The notes: generated by a model not told the origin, from the sequence alone. Counted from the first letter of the stretch, positions 17,156 through 27,108 are shown. The stretch: 64,000 bases of DNA from Peribacillus sp. ACCC06369 (GCF_030348945.1 NZ_JAUCEN010000002.1:3844001-3908000), one strand, 5' to 3'. Numbers and translations are program-made.

Positions 17156-18874
17156 TTAATCATTTCTCTTTAAAAACGCTAATAATCCATCCGTATCCCT
17201 TGCATTAAGAACCGTTGATTCTTTAATCCAGCCCTTTTTGGCCGACGAGACCCCAACAGGCATATGATCAAGCATATCGATGCTGTGGGCATCTGTATTG
17301 ATAACAATCGGAACGCCTGCTTCCTGTGCCTTGCGCAGATGGGGAGGTGCCAAATCCAATCGGTTCGGATTCGCATTCAATTCCAAGGCGGTATTCGTTT
17401 CGCGTGCCAGTTCGATCAGCATCTCTATATCGACATCATATCCGGCGCGTCTGCCGATAATCCTTCCCGTTGGATGGGCGATTATGTCGACATGCGGATT
17501 ATTCAGAGCCGTTTTTAAGCGCTCCATGATCGTTTCCCGCGGCTGTGAAAAGCTTGAGTGGATCGATGCGATAACCAAATCCATCTCTGCAAGCAGCTCA
17601 TCGTCATAATCAAGTGTCCCATCAGGAAGTATATCCATTTCAATCCCCGAAAGAACGGTAAAATCATCGTATTTTTCATTCATTTCATGGATGATCCGTT
17701 TTTGTTCCCGTAAACGTTCCACGGTCAAGCCGTTCGCAACTTTCAAATATTGCGAATGATCGGTTATGGCCATATATCGATAACCTTTTGCACGGCACGC
17801 TTCAATCATTTCTTCAATGGTATGAGCCCCATCACTCCATGTGGTATGCATGTGCAGGTCACCTTTGATGGCCTCCAAAGACATGAGAGGTTCATTTGCA
17901 TCATAATGCTCTACTTCCGTTCCGTCTTCACGCAGTTCTGGGGGAATGAATGGAAGACCAAAATGATTATAAAAACGTTCTTCTGTTTCAAACGTCAATA
18001 CCTCACCGGTTTCAGCCACTTCCACCCCATATTCGCTGATTTTCTCACCGCGATCTTTAGCCAGCTGGCGCATTCGCACATTGTGATCTTTCGAACCGGT
18101 AAAATGATGGAGTGTCGTTATGAATTCCTTATCCTTCACGATCCGGAAATCGACGGAAATATCATATTCATAATCTAGCACGACCGATACTTTTGTATCA
18201 CCCGCTGCAATCACTTGCTTTATGCCCTTTAATGCAAGCAGTTGATCCTTAACTTCTTCGGGATGATCTGTCGAGATGATGAAATCGAGGTCCTTGATCG
18301 TTTCCCTCATACGCCTGATGCTGCCGGCTCTGGAAGAACGGATGATGTATTCCATGTTAGCAAGGGCCGTTTCAATATCATCCGCAATCGGCCTCATGAA
18401 GGCAAGGGGCAGCCGATCAGGCCTTGAACCTGCCTCGGCAATCGCAGACAGGATCTTCTCTTCCGTTTTTTTGCCGAAACCGGCAAGCGCCGCGACCCTG
18501 CCTTCTTCACAGGCGAGTTTAAGATCATTCACATCATTTACATGCAGCTCTTTATGAAGCTTGGCAATTTTCTTCCCGCCCAAACCTTGAAGCTGCAAGA
18601 GCGGAATCAGACCTTTTGGCACCTGCTCCTGAAGCTCTTCAAGTACAGTCGATTTCCCCTCATTCATATACTCTTCGATGACGGATGCCGTTCCTTTCCC
18701 GATTCCATTTAAAGCGGTAAAGTCTTCGATGGCCGTCAGGCTCCGGTCATCTGTCTCCAAGGCGCCTGCTGCCTTTCGGAAAGCTGAAACCTTGAACGGG
18801 TTCTCTCCTTTTAATTCCATATATATTGCGATTTTTTCTAATAATTTAATGATATCTTTTTTATTAATCGTCAT
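17156..18874 (-). CDS. polX: DNA polymerase/3'-5' exonuclease PolX
   Basis: 572-aa family-X polymerase for gap filling in base excision repair. N-terminal helix-hairpin-helix units (LNGIGKGTA, LQGLGGKKIAKL, LAGFGKKTEEKI), the nucleotidyltransferase core with GSIRR and DLDFII aspartates, then a C-terminal PHP exonuclease domain (GDLHMHTTWSDG, ITDHSQ, NTDAH). The ATG at 18874 lies just after GGCGGTG; an in-frame GTG at 18883 is the other choice. Starts the polX-mutS2-yshE unit. Confidence 0.95.
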   Translation of the reverse strand: MTINKKDIIKLLEKIAIYMELKGENPFKVSAFRKAAGALETDDRSLTAIEDFTALNGIGKGTASVIEEYMNEGKSTVLEELQEQVPKGLIPLLQLQGLGGKKIAKLHKELHVNDVNDLKLACEEGRVAALAGFGKKTEEKILSAIAEAGSRPDRLPLAFMRPIADDIETALANMEYIIRSSRAGSIRRMRETIKDLDFIISTDHPEEVKDQLLALKGIKQVIAAGDTKVSVVLDYEYDISVDFRIVKDKEFITTLHHFTGSKDHNVRMRQLAKDRGEKISEYGVEVAETGEVLTFETEERFYNHFGLPFIPPELREDGTEVEHYDANEPLMSLEAIKGDLHMHTTWSDGAHTIEEMIEACRAKGYRYMAITDHSQYLKVANGLTVERLREQKRIIHEMNEKYDDFTVLSGIEMDILPDGTLDYDDELLAEMDLVIASIHSSFSQPRETIMERLKTALNNPHVDIIAHPTGRIIGRRAGYDVDIEMLIELARETNTALELNANPNRLDLAPPHLRKAQEAGVPIVINTDAHSIDMLDHMPVGVSSAKKGWIKESTVLNARDTDGLLAFLKRND

Positions 18875-18924
18875 TTCATTCACCGCCGAAAAAATTAGTA
18901 GGGTGTCCCATGTTCACTTTCTTA

Positions 18925-18953
18925 AAGATACCTTTCTTGGAGGTAAAGTACAA
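18925..18953 (-). promoter_or_regulatory. Candidate polX promoter
   Basis: -35 TTGTAC (18948-18953), 17-bp spacer, -10 TATCTT (18925-18930), between the cvpA terminator and polX. Confidence 0.45.
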
Positions 18954-19010
18954 GCAGTCCGATTCTTGACTTTTGATTCAATCAGGGAGGAAGTTACATG
19001 CTGCTACATA

Positions 19011-19072
19011 AAAAGGGGCCTCCCCCATTCAAAGTATAGGAATCTAGGACTTTGAGAAAGGGAGGCAGGCCC
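19011..19072 (-). terminator. Terminator after cvpA
   Basis: GGGGCCTCCC (from 19015) pairs with GGGAGGCAGGCCC (to 19072) across a long loop; the minus strand runs into TTTTT. It separates zapA-cvpA from polX. Confidence 0.65.
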
Positions 19073-19085
19073 TCGTATACTGACA

Positions 19086-19631
19086 TTAAGATTGTTTTAA
19101 ATCATGAAACCAAAGTTCCTTCACTTGCTCGGAAAGGAACGGTGTATGTTTCACGATCGATTCTGCCAGAAAAGATCCCGTTAATGGTTTCTGGATGGAA
19201 TCCATTGGCAGCATGGCAGCTATATATAATATAATAAACATGATAAGATAGACTTCGATAAAGCCCAATATCCCTCCACCCCAGCGATTCAGCTGTTTTA
19301 AAATCGGAAGATGGGTAATGAAATTCAGCATGGACCCGATCATTTGCCAAAGAATCTTGGCAGCAAAGAAAATGATTGCAAAGGCAATTGCATTGTAATA
19401 CGCCGTGTCCAGCCCGACTGTATCGAAAAACATATTAATGGTCGAGGAATCCCCCATAGTCGGAAACGGAATCCACAATTTCAAATTGGGAGCAAGATCT
19501 CCGTAAAATACATAGGCGACGATGAAGGCTACTATGAACCCAGTCATATGAACCGTTTGTAAAATGAAGCCACGCTTTAAACCGATTAATAAACCGATTA
19601 AAAGAATGGCCAGAATTGCTAAATCAAGCAT
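19086..19631 (-). CDS. CvpA family membrane protein
   Basis: 181-aa integral membrane protein with four predicted spans (about 3-20, 25-45, 75-97 and 115-140). It matches the CvpA/YshB family in N-terminus (MLDLAILAILLIGLLIGLKRGF) and position. Family members are tied to colicin V export in E. coli, but the role in Bacillus is undefined. It starts 4 bp after zapA stops, after a GAAGG site. In B. subtilis the gene is yshB. Confidence 0.85.
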   Translation of the reverse strand: MLDLAILAILLIGLLIGLKRGFILQTVHMTGFIVAFIVAYVFYGDLAPNLKLWIPFPTMGDSSTINMFFDTVGLDTAYYNAIAFAIIFFAAKILWQMIGSMLNFITHLPILKQLNRWGGGILGFIEVYLIMFIILYIAAMLPMDSIQKPLTGSFLAESIVKHTPFLSEQVKELWFHDLKQS

Positions 19632-19635
19632 GTAC

Positions 19636-19896
19636 TCAGTCCTTCTCTCTCTTTAATTCCAGTTGAAGCTGGTCTAGTTCATCTTTTAATTTTATATATT
19701 CGTGAATCGTATTCACGGCCGTTAGTACCGCTAGCTTACTTGTATCCAAATATGGATTTTTCATCCTGATCTCTCTCATTTTTTCGTCAACCATCGAAGC
19801 GACCAGGCGCATATGACTCGCGCTTTCTGTACCGACTATTGTATATGGTTGTCCGTATATATCAACTGTTGTTTTATTTCGTTTATCGTCTGACAA
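19636..19896 (-). CDS. zapA: Cell division protein ZapA
   Basis: 86-aa protein that binds FtsZ and promotes bundling at the Z-ring. N-terminal beta region ([14 protein letters not shown]) and C-terminal coiled coil (about residues 50-84) are typical. Start TTG at 19896, 7 nt after GGGG. First gene of zapA-cvpA, divergent from rnhC. Confidence 0.93.
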   Translation of the reverse strand: MSDDKRNKTTVDIYGQPYTIVGTESASHMRLVASMVDEKMREIRMKNPYLDTSKLAVLTAVNTIHEYIKLKDELDQLQLELKREKD

Positions 19897-19929
19897 AATG
19901 ATGCCCCCAATCTAAACAATCCTAATTCT

Positions 19930-19958
19930 ATCATATCATGAAGTTTTTCGTCATGAAA
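19930..19958 (-). promoter_or_regulatory. Candidate zapA promoter
   Basis: -10 TATGAT (19930-19935) with a weak -35 TTTCAT (19953-19958) at 17 bp. Confidence 0.4.
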
Positions 19959-20068
19959 GAGAGTACAGCGTCATTTCTTGCATAAAAAATACAATAATTT
20001 GTCAAAAAAAAACGACTTAAGGAAGAAGATTACCTAAAAAATAAAATGAAGTTAGGAGTTTACCCATT

Positions 20069-21028
20069 ATGTCCCATGTAGTTTTACTTATCAGCCCTGA
20101 ACAAATAAAGGCGATGAAATCCCATTATTCTTCATCCTTGGCCGCCAAGCTGCCGCCGGGAAGCATCTTTTCCGCAAAACCGCCGCTATGTACGGTGACC
20201 GCCTATAAATCCGGAAAGGTACTCTTTCAGGGTAAGAATGCCGAACAGGAAGCGGTAAAATGGCAACAAAATACTACTGCTGTGGCTCCAAAGAAAAAAA
20301 CGGCTTCATCTGCATCAGTAAACGTCCATCGCTATTCACCACCTGCAAATATCGGAAACATGTCAGTGATTGGTTCCGATGAAGTCGGAACAGGAGACTA
20401 TTTCGGTCCGATCACCGTCGTGGCCGTATATGCAAAAAAGGAGCAACTCGCCCTGTTGAAGGAACTTGGTGTCCAGGATTCCAAAAATCTGAAGGATCCA
20501 CAAATCATCGAAATTGCCAAACAAATTAAGGATGTGGTGCCATTCAGCCTGCTCACATGCGACAACCCGAAATATAATACGCTGCAGGCAAAGGGAATGT
20601 CACAAGGAAAAATGAAGGCACTCCTCCATAACCAGGCTATCAAGAATCTCATGCAAAAAATCCAGCCGGAAGAAGCGGAAGCGGTCCTTATTGATCAATT
20701 CGCTCAACCAGATGTATTTTTCAATTACCTAAAAGGCCAAGAACTCTTTCAAGCCAATGCCACCTATTTATGCACAAAAGCGGAAGGCATACACCTTGGA
20801 GTGGCAGCCGCTTCCATCCTGGCCCGATATGCATTCGTCAAACGCTTTGACTTGCTGAGTGAAAAAGCCGGATTCAAAATCCCTAAAGGTGCCGGCTTTG
20901 CAGTCGATGAAGCGGCCGCAAGATTGATTCATGAGAAAGGAATCGAATCATTAAACGAATTCACGAAAACCCACTTCGCCAATACAGAAAAAGCGAAGCG
21001 ATTATATCAACAGAAATATCATAAATAA
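20069..21028 (+). CDS. rnhC: Ribonuclease HIII
   Basis: Removes RNA from RNA-DNA hybrids. The 319-aa protein has the N-terminal TBP-like substrate-binding domain (to about residue 90) that marks HIII, then the RNase H fold with the catalytic GSDEVGTGDYFGPI (Asp-Glu) and DSKNLKD motifs, LIDQFAQPD and a C-terminal DEAAARLI. TTAGGAG precedes the ATG by 10 nt. Lone plus-strand gene between zapA and pheT, closed by a strong terminator. Confidence 0.95.
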   Translation: MSHVVLLISPEQIKAMKSHYSSSLAAKLPPGSIFSAKPPLCTVTAYKSGKVLFQGKNAEQEAVKWQQNTTAVAPKKKTASSASVNVHRYSPPANIGNMSVIGSDEVGTGDYFGPITVVAVYAKKEQLALLKELGVQDSKNLKDPQIIEIAKQIKDVVPFSLLTCDNPKYNTLQAKGMSQGKMKALLHNQAIKNLMQKIQPEEAEAVLIDQFAQPDVFFNYLKGQELFQANATYLCTKAEGIHLGVAAASILARYAFVKRFDLLSEKAGFKIPKGAGFAVDEAAARLIHEKGIESLNEFTKTHFANTEKAKRLYQQKYHK

Positions 21029-21034
21029 GGGAAA

Positions 21035-21068
21035 GCGGCTGACCTTCCGGGTACAGCCGCCTTTTTTT
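21035..21068 (+). terminator. Terminator after rnhC
   Basis: GCGGCTG (21035-21041) pairs with CAGCCGC (21054-21060), followed by seven T's on the plus strand. Confidence 0.88.
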
Positions 21069-21089
21069 GTTTAATGAAGAACGTGATAT

Positions 21090-21720
21090 ACTCGTGAATT
21101 TGCTCCATTTACTCGTGAATTTGCACATTTCACTGAATTCGAGACATTTACTCGTGAGTTTGCGTGATTTACTCGTGAGTTTACGCACTTTACTCGTGAG
21201 TTTACGCACTTTACTCGTGAATTCGATACATTTACTCGTGAGTTTACGCACTTTACTCGTGAGTTTACGCACTTTACTCGTGAATTCGATACATTTACTC
21301 GTGAGTTTACGCACTTTACTCGTGAGTTTGCTCCATTTACTCGTGATTTTGCACATTTCACTGAATTCGAGACATTTACTCGTGAATTTACTCACTTTAC
21401 TCGTGAATTCACGCCATTTACTCGTGAATTTGCACATTTCACTGAATTCGAGACATTTACTCGTGAATTTGCACATTTCACTGAATTCGAGACATTTACT
21501 CGTGAATTTACTCACTTTACTCGTGAATTCACGCCATTTACTCGTGAGTTTACGCACTTTACTCGTGAATTCGAGACATTTACTCGTGAGTTTACGCACT
21601 TTACTCGTGAATTCGTGCGTTTTACTCGTGAGTTTACGCACTTTACTCGTGAATTCGAGACATTTACTCGTGAATTCACGCCATTTACTCGTGAATTCGC
21701 ACGTTTTACTCGTGAGTTCA
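21090..21720. repeat. Tandem array of 31 units of about 21 bp
   Basis: Consensus unit TTTACTCGTGAGTTTACGCAC, phased on ACTCGTGA. I count 31 units from 21090 to 21720. Four (near 21131, 21359, 21440 and 21480) lack CGT and are 18 bp; the rest are 21 bp, and the last is cut short. Second halves come in a few types (GTTTACGCAC, AATTCGATACA, AATTCGAGACA, AATTCACGCCA, AATTTGCACA), some repeated in blocks such as units 5-7 and 8-10, a sign of recent duplication. Because all lengths are multiples of three, a heptapeptide frame is open on both strands (plus LLVSLRT type; minus TSKVRKL type). No ribosome site precedes either. The array lies between two terminators that point toward each other. Confidence 0.95.
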
Positions 21721-21723
21721 TAA

Positions 21724-21758
21724 AAAGACAGCTTCCCTGGATTCAGGGAGCTGTCTTT
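21724..21758 (-). terminator. Terminator after pheT
   Basis: AAAGACAGC-CCCTG pairs with CAGGG-GCTGTCTTT (21724-21758); the minus strand ends in T's. It abuts the repeat array. Confidence 0.88.
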
Positions 21759-21764
21759 CTGGTT

Positions 21765-24179
21765 TTATCCTCTTAGTTCTGCGCCAGCTTTTTCTTTGAC
21801 GGCTTCAAGCACTTTTTCATGTGCTTTTGTAATGTCCTCGTCCGTTAGCGTACGTTCCGGATCGAAGTATTTCAGTGAGTAGGCAATGGATTTCTTGCCT
21901 TCCTCCATTCTGTCACCCTCGTATAAGTCGAAGATGCTTACTTCTTTCAGTAGTTTGCCGCCAGCTTCTTCAATAATATCCTGAATGTCCCCGGCTTTCG
22001 TAGCTTGGTCCACAACGAGCGCGATATCGCGTGTTGTTGATGGATAGCGCGGAATGGTTTTGTAGGCAATCGGCGCGACTTCGGCTTCGGCCAATGCTTT
22101 TAAGGAAAGTTCGAAAATGTATGTTTCTTTAATATCCAAGTCTTTTTGGACGGTTGGGTGCACTTGGCCGATAAAGCCTATCACATCACCATTCAAAAGT
22201 ACTTCCGCTGTCCGTCCTGGATGCATGTCGTTGATTTCCGCTTGGCGGTAACTGATTTGATCAGTTAATCCAAGTGTATCGAATAACGCTTCGATCACGC
22301 CTTTGGCTACAAAGAAATCCACTGGTTTCTTTTCACCTTGCCATAGGTGCGACTCCCATAGGCCTGTAATGGCTCCAGCAACATGTTCTTTTTCTTCAGG
22401 TAGTTCTTGTTCGTCCTGCTTAAAGAAAACCGAACCGATTTCATACAAGGCTAGTGAATCAATTTGGCGGGCATTGTTATATTTCACGACTTCCAGCAAT
22501 TGAGGAACGATGCTCAAACGCAATTGGCTCCGTTCTTCACTCATTGGCATTGCTAAACGAATGGATTCTCTAGCTTCCAATGCGAATTGGGACGCTTTTT
22601 CCTGGCTTGTCAGTGAATAGGTCACCGCTTGATAAAGGCCTGCGCCTTCAAGTGTACGGCGTGCTTTCCGCCGTTTAATTTGATAGTCAGTCAATTGGCC
22701 TGGAGTAGAAGAACCGATCGGCAGTGTAGCGGGAATGTTATCATATCCATATAAACGTGCAGCCTCTTCAACTAAATCAGCTTCAATCGTAATATCACCA
22801 CGGCGCGTCGGGACAGTGATGGTGAACGTTTCATTGTCAAGTTCGACGCCGAATTGAAGGCGTTTGAAGATGGACTCTACAACTGACACGGTCATGCTTG
22901 TTCCAAGAAGTGTGTTGATTTTTTCAAGTGTGATGCTAATGACCGCAGGTTCCATTGTCAATTCATCCACTTCTGCCGCTCCTTGTAAGACTGTTCCGCC
23001 AGCATATTGTGCAATCAATTGTGCTGCACGTTCTCCAGCTTCACGTACACGGGCCGGATCGACGCCTTTTTCAAAACGGGCACTTGCTTCACTGCGTAAG
23101 CCATGGTCTTTAGAAGCTTTACGAACTACTGTACCTGCAAAATATGCACTTTCAATAATGATGTTCGTTGTATCATTTTTCACTTCTGAATCCGCTCCGC
23201 CCATTACACCAGCTATTGCAACAGGCTCGCTTCCATTTGTGATCACTAAATGGTCTGGTGTCAAAGTGCGTTCAGCTTCATCCAACGTTACGATTTTTTC
23301 TGCATCTTTCGCTCTGCGGATGACGATTTCCTTTGACCCAAAGCGGTCATAATCAAAGGCATGTAGCGGTTGACCATATTCAAGCAAAATGTAGTTCGTG
23401 ATATCGACCACATTATTATGAGGTCGGATACCTGCAGACATTAGCCGAGTCTGCATCCAAAGTGGTGAGGGTCCGACTTTAACATCTTTAATGATTTTTG
23501 CAATGTATATCGGGTTATCTTCTTTCGCTTCCACTTTGACACTGATATAATCAGAAGCTTTTTCAGCTGCCTCTTCTTTCTCGACAACCGGCCATTTCAC
23601 TTCCCGGCCTAGAATGGCACCCACTTCGTATGCAACACCAAGCATGCTTAATGCATCAGAACGGTTTGGAGTCAGTCCAAGTACAAGCACTTCATCACTT
23701 AATCCGAGTTCCTCCAATGCATCATTCCCCACTTCCACATCATTAGGGAAAACGAAGATGCCTGTAGCATAATCCTTGGACACGAGCTTGGACTCGAAGC
23801 CCAATTCTTGAAGCGAGCAAATCATCCCGTGCGATTCTTCTCCGCGAAGTTTCGCTTTCTTGATTTTGAAATTACCTGGAAGGACTGCGCCAACAGTAGC
23901 GACTGCAACTTTTTGGCCTTTATCGACATTCGGTGCCCCACAGATGATTTGAACGGGATTTTCGGCCCCGATATCAACTTGGCATTTATTCAATTTATCC
24001 GCATTTGGATGCTGTTCACGTTCAATGACATGCCCGATGACGACTCCCTTAAGCCCTTCACTTTTCTTTTCTACCCCTTCAACCTCAATGCCGCTTTTCG
24101 TGATTTTGTCTGCTAGCTCCGTCGCATTGATGCCTGAAAGGTCAACATAATCTTGTAACCATTTATATGACACAAACAT
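21765..24179 (-). CDS. pheT: Phenylalanine-tRNA ligase beta subunit
   Basis: 804-aa beta chain of the alpha2-beta2 PheRS; contributes tRNA binding and the editing site. N-terminal tRNA-binding (EMAP-like) domain ([21 protein letters not shown]), B3/B4 editing domain, B5 ([21 protein letters not shown]) and C-terminal ferredoxin-fold anticodon-binding domain ([12 protein letters not shown]). ATG after an AGGAGG site. 28 bp after pheS, so one operon under the T-box. Confidence 0.97.
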   Translation of the reverse strand: MFVSYKWLQDYVDLSGINATELADKITKSGIEVEGVEKKSEGLKGVVIGHVIEREQHPNADKLNKCQVDIGAENPVQIICGAPNVDKGQKVAVATVGAVLPGNFKIKKAKLRGEESHGMICSLQELGFESKLVSKDYATGIFVFPNDVEVGNDALEELGLSDEVLVLGLTPNRSDALSMLGVAYEVGAILGREVKWPVVEKEEAAEKASDYISVKVEAKEDNPIYIAKIIKDVKVGPSPLWMQTRLMSAGIRPHNNVVDITNYILLEYGQPLHAFDYDRFGSKEIVIRRAKDAEKIVTLDEAERTLTPDHLVITNGSEPVAIAGVMGGADSEVKNDTTNIIIESAYFAGTVVRKASKDHGLRSEASARFEKGVDPARVREAGERAAQLIAQYAGGTVLQGAAEVDELTMEPAVISITLEKINTLLGTSMTVSVVESIFKRLQFGVELDNETFTITVPTRRGDITIEADLVEEAARLYGYDNIPATLPIGSSTPGQLTDYQIKRRKARRTLEGAGLYQAVTYSLTSQEKASQFALEARESIRLAMPMSEERSQLRLSIVPQLLEVVKYNNARQIDSLALYEIGSVFFKQDEQELPEEKEHVAGAITGLWESHLWQGEKKPVDFFVAKGVIEALFDTLGLTDQISYRQAEINDMHPGRTAEVLLNGDVIGFIGQVHPTVQKDLDIKETYIFELSLKALAEAEVAPIAYKTIPRYPSTTRDIALVVDQATKAGDIQDIIEEAGGKLLKEVSIFDLYEGDRMEEGKKSIAYSLKYFDPERTLTDEDITKAHEKVLEAVKEKAGAELRG

Positions 24180-24207
24180 GGTAGGTCCTCCTTTTTAAAA
24201 TAAAAAT

Positions 24208-25248
24208 TTATGCTTCGTGATGGTTGAATTGTTTTAAGAATCGAACATCATTCGTATAGAAATGACGAATATCGTCCACACCGTATTTCAACATGGCAAT
24301 CCGTTCCACGCCAATTCCAAATGCGAATCCAGAGTATTTCTTGGAATCGAAGCCAGCCATTTCAAGGACGTTCGGATGAACGATCCCGCCGCCAAGCACT
24401 TCGATCCAGCCTGTTTGTTTACATACGCTACAGCCTTTACCACCGCAGATTTTACAAGAAATATCCACTTCGACGGAAGGCTCCGTAAATGGGAAGAAAC
24501 TTGGACGAAGACGGATTTCACGGTCTTGCCCGAATACTTTTTTCGCAAATACGTCAAGCGTTCCTTTCAGGTCGCTCATGCTGATGTTCTCATCGATGAC
24601 CAAGCCCTCAATTTGTTGGAATTGATGGGAGTGTGTCGCATCATCGTTATCACGGCGATATACTTTACCCGGGCAGATGATTTTAACAGGACCTTGACCT
24701 TTATGTTTTTCCATGGTTCTTGCTTGAACCGGTGAAGTGTGCGTACGCATCAGGATTTCATCCGTGATGTAGAAGGAGTCCTGCATATCACGTGCCGGAT
24801 GGCTTTTTGGCAAGTTAAGTGCCTCGAAGTTGTAGTAGTCGCTTTCAACTTCGGGACCTTCTGCAACCGTATAACCCATACCGATGAATAAGTCTTCGAT
24901 TTCCTCCACGACACGTGTTAATGGGTGAAGATTCCCCTTGTTAACCGGACGTCCTGGAAGTGTGACGTCAATCGTTTCAGTTGCTAGCTTAGCATTGACT
25001 GCCGCAGTTTCAAGTGCTTTTTGTTTCTCCTCGATCTTTGTTGCGATCGCTTCCCGAACATCATTGGCTAGTGCCCCGATTTTCGGACGTTCTTCGGCAG
25101 ATAATTTACCCATGCCGCGCAATACCTCAGTGATTGGTCCTTTTTTCCCTAAATAAGCGACACGTACTTCATTCAGTTCCTTTAATTCGGAAGCGGCGGC
25201 AACTTTTTGCAACGCTTCTTCCTGCAGTTCTAGTAAACGTTCCTGCAT
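24208..25248 (-). CDS. pheS: Phenylalanine-tRNA ligase alpha subunit
   Basis: 346-aa catalytic chain. N-terminal coiled coil (to about residue 90), class II core with motif 2 ([20 protein letters not shown]) and motif 3 ([17 protein letters not shown]). Two adjacent ATGs at 25251 and 25248 follow AAAGGAGG by 5 and 8 nt; I took the second. A longer frame to 25302 would begin in the terminator region of the leader. Regulated by the upstream T-box. Confidence 0.97.
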   Translation of the reverse strand: MQERLLELQEEALQKVAAASELKELNEVRVAYLGKKGPITEVLRGMGKLSAEERPKIGALANDVREAIATKIEEKQKALETAAVNAKLATETIDVTLPGRPVNKGNLHPLTRVVEEIEDLFIGMGYTVAEGPEVESDYYNFEALNLPKSHPARDMQDSFYITDEILMRTHTSPVQARTMEKHKGQGPVKIICPGKVYRRDNDDATHSHQFQQIEGLVIDENISMSDLKGTLDVFAKKVFGQDREIRLRPSFFPFTEPSVEVDISCKICGGKGCSVCKQTGWIEVLGGGIVHPNVLEMAGFDSKKYSGFAFGIGVERIAMLKYGVDDIRHFYTNDVRFLKQFNHHEA

Positions 25249-25290
25249 CATGTCTTCCTCCTTTATTTTCCTTTTGTAAAAATGAACACA

Positions 25291-25545
25291 AAAAAACCCC
25301 AATCCCTAAAGGGACGAGGTTTATGTATCGCGGTACCACCCTTATTAGTGCATGAACAAATAAACTTCTGCACTCACTTCATTAAAAATAACGGCTCTTC
25401 ACCGGAACATTTTTCGGACATTTTGTCTTCCCAATGCCAACTCGAAAGGTGAATTCCCTTAAGCAGTGCCATAAAAATGCTTTCAGTCAAGGCATTTTTT
25501 CCCTGGATATGGATAACTTAAGTTACTACTCTTTGTCATCGTTGT
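25291..25545 (-). promoter_or_regulatory. T-box leader of pheST
   Basis: The T-box core AGGGTGGTACCGCG lies at 25329-25342 (minus), followed by a terminator (stem around CCTCGTCCC/GGGATTGGGG with seven T's, 25291-25321). A TTC (Phe) triplet followed by A at 25451-25453, on the 3' side of stem I, is the probable specifier; this assignment is by eye. Uncharged tRNA-Phe should allow readthrough into pheST. Confidence 0.9.
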
Positions 25546-25566
25546 TTCAATATAAAATTCAGTTTT

Positions 25567-25595
25567 ATTATATTATAATTCCACGGCCGTTTCAA
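25567..25595 (-). promoter_or_regulatory. pheST promoter (sigma-A)
   Basis: -35 TTGAAA (25590-25595), 17-bp spacer, -10 TATAAT (25567-25572). The -35 overlaps the last codons of the upstream methyltransferase gene. Confidence 0.75.
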
Positions 25596-26350
25596 ATCGA
25601 TTTTCGTAAATGGTACATTAAAATCCCGGCAGCGATCCCCACATTCAGAGATTCGCTTTTTCCGTAGATGGGAATATAAAGGTTTTTAGTCGTTTTCTCC
25701 AGTAATTCCTTCGATACTCCTTGGCCTTCATTGCCGACCAGCAGGGCAAATCGGGAAGACTTTTCCACTTCTTCAAATGGAGATGCGCCTTCCAATGCAG
25801 TGCCATAGACCGGTGTGCCGATTTGCTTCAGCTCATCGATGATTTCGGAAAGGTTCCCTTTAATGACAGGCATATGGAATAGGCTCCCTTGTGTCGAACG
25901 TACCACTTTGGGATTATACAAGTCGGCACACCCTTCGCCAAGAATGACCGCATCGATTCCAGCTGCATCCGCTGTCCTGATCATCGTTCCAATATTCCCC
26001 GGATCCTGGACAGCATCGATCAACAATAGTTTATCCGGATTAATGGACGTCATGCTCGTTGATTTCTGTTCACAAACAGCTGCAATTCCCTGTGGGGCTT
26101 CGGTATCGCATATCGCCTTCATAATATCATTTTTTACATAGATGACTTCTGTGCCTTCCAGCTTAAAATGGGCTGGCATTTCAGTTTCTTCATTGACGAT
26201 CACTTCCATGACGATATCTTCTTTTAAGGCTTCTTCAACTAGGTGAAAACCCTCGACTAAATATTTGCCTGTTTTATCTCGTTCTTTTTTCGTCAATAGC
26301 TTTTTCCATTGCTTCACTTGCGAGTTTTTTACCGATTCGATATATTTCAA
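25592..26350 (-). CDS. ysgA: TrmH/SpoU-family RNA methyltransferase
   Basis: 252-aa SPOUT methyltransferase that 2'-O-methylates RNA, probably 23S rRNA. N-terminal L30e-like substrate domain (to about residue 95) then the knotted domain with DAVQDPGNIGTMIRTADAAG, LVGNEGQG and IPIYGKSESLNVGIAAGI, the three SpoU motifs. The start is TTG at 26350, 7 nt after AAAGGAGCG; the frame extends to 26449 without a site. Position before pheST matches ysgA of B. subtilis. Exact target not known from sequence. Confidence 0.9.
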   Translation of the reverse strand: MKYIESVKNSQVKQWKKLLTKKERDKTGKYLVEGFHLVEEALKEDIVMEVIVNEETEMPAHFKLEGTEVIYVKNDIMKAICDTEAPQGIAAVCEQKSTSMTSINPDKLLLIDAVQDPGNIGTMIRTADAAGIDAVILGEGCADLYNPKVVRSTQGSLFHMPVIKGNLSEIIDELKQIGTPVYGTALEGASPFEEVEKSSRFALLVGNEGQGVSKELLEKTTKNLYIPIYGKSESLNVGIAAGILMYHLRKSI

Positions 26351-26472
26351 GGGTAAACGCTCCTTTAACTTAACACTGATTTTCCTATTATAACGCAATT
26401 CACATACATATTGCATGCGAGTTTGTGAAATGCTATTAATGTCAGTCATTATGTGTTAGAGGAGGAATAATT

Positions 26473-26682
26473 GTGAATTTAAACCTACGTAATGCGATCA
26501 TCCAAAATGTATCTGGAAATTCGCAAGAGCAGCTGGAAGACACGATTGTCGATGCCATACAGAATGGCGAGGAAAAAATGCTTCCTGGATTGGGAGTATT
26601 ATTCGAGGTCATCTGGCAAAATTCATCTGAACAGGAAAAACAGGAAATGATCACTGCCCTCGAAGAAGGATTAAAAAAATAA
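26473..26682 (+). CDS. sspI: Small acid-soluble spore protein I
   Basis: 69-aa spore-core protein of the SspI family, recognised over the whole length ([20 protein letters not shown]). Made in the forespore; its exact function is unknown. GTG start 7 nt after GGAGG. Divergent from ysgA. A sigma-G promoter is expected in the 100 bp upstream but I could not fix one with confidence. Shows that the host forms endospores. Confidence 0.95.
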   Translation: MNLNLRNAIIQNVSGNSQEQLEDTIVDAIQNGEEKMLPGLGVLFEVIWQNSSEQEKQEMITALEEGLKK

Positions 26683-26708
26683 CAGCCCTCAAAGGCTGTT
26701 ATTTTTTT
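26681..26708. terminator. Bidirectional terminator, sspI / stress gene
   Basis: AACAGCC (26681-26687) pairs with GGCTGTT (26694-26700), flanked by T's on the plus and A's on the left, so it can serve both convergent genes. Confidence 0.8.
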
Positions 26709-26715
26709 GATTAGC

Positions 26716-27108
26716 TTACTTCTTCATTGGTACCACTTTACCGGCGCCAGCCTTCAATTCTTCGATAGAGACTTCTTCATCGATAAGAAGAATGAATTTC
26801 TTAGCGCCCACTTCTTTAAGCATCGCTTTTGTCTCAGCAAAAGAGTAGCCGTATTTCGTGAAAAAGCTGCGTAAATCTCCAGATCCTTCATCAGTGAAGT
26901 AGTGGAAAATTTTTAAAAAAAGAGTATCCTCCTTATCCTGATTGGCGATGATCAGGATATCCGTATGTTCATTTCCAAGCTGCACATCATTTTTTATATC
27001 AGCTGCTACTGTCATTTGGGAGCCAGTCACGCCTTTTGCTTGTAAATCTTGAATTGCAGCAAGTAGTTCCGGATTAGAGTCAAAAACACCATATACGTTT
27101 TTTTCCAT
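26716..27108 (-). CDS. General stress protein 17M (YflT) family, single domain
   Basis: 130-aa protein that is little more than one YflT/Gsp17M domain: MEKNVYGVFDSNPELLAAIQ, the T-V-A-D core, then a C-terminal half ending in KFILLIDEEVSIEELKAG. YflT is a sigma-B general-stress protein of unknown biochemistry. GAGGGGG ribosome site. It has its own sigma-B-like promoter and is one of three related genes in tandem, with the other two carrying longer tails. Confidence 0.8.
   Translation of the reverse strand: MEKNVYGVFDSNPELLAAIQDLQAKGVTGSQMTVAADIKNDVQLGNEHTDILIIANQDKEDTLFLKIFHYFTDEGSGDLRSFFTKYGYSFAETKAMLKEVGAKKFILLIDEEVSIEELKAGAGKVVPMKK

Noticed and set aside
21090-21720. The array as a CRISPR
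   Set aside because: Units touch each other with no unique spacers, unit length is 18-21 bp, and no cas genes are in the window.
20961-21723. Two long repeat-protein ORFs, one on each strand, over the 21-bp array
   Set aside because: No ribosome site or promoter before either; the minus frame starts inside the array and runs antisense into rnhC. Both follow from the unit length, so I did not call them genes.
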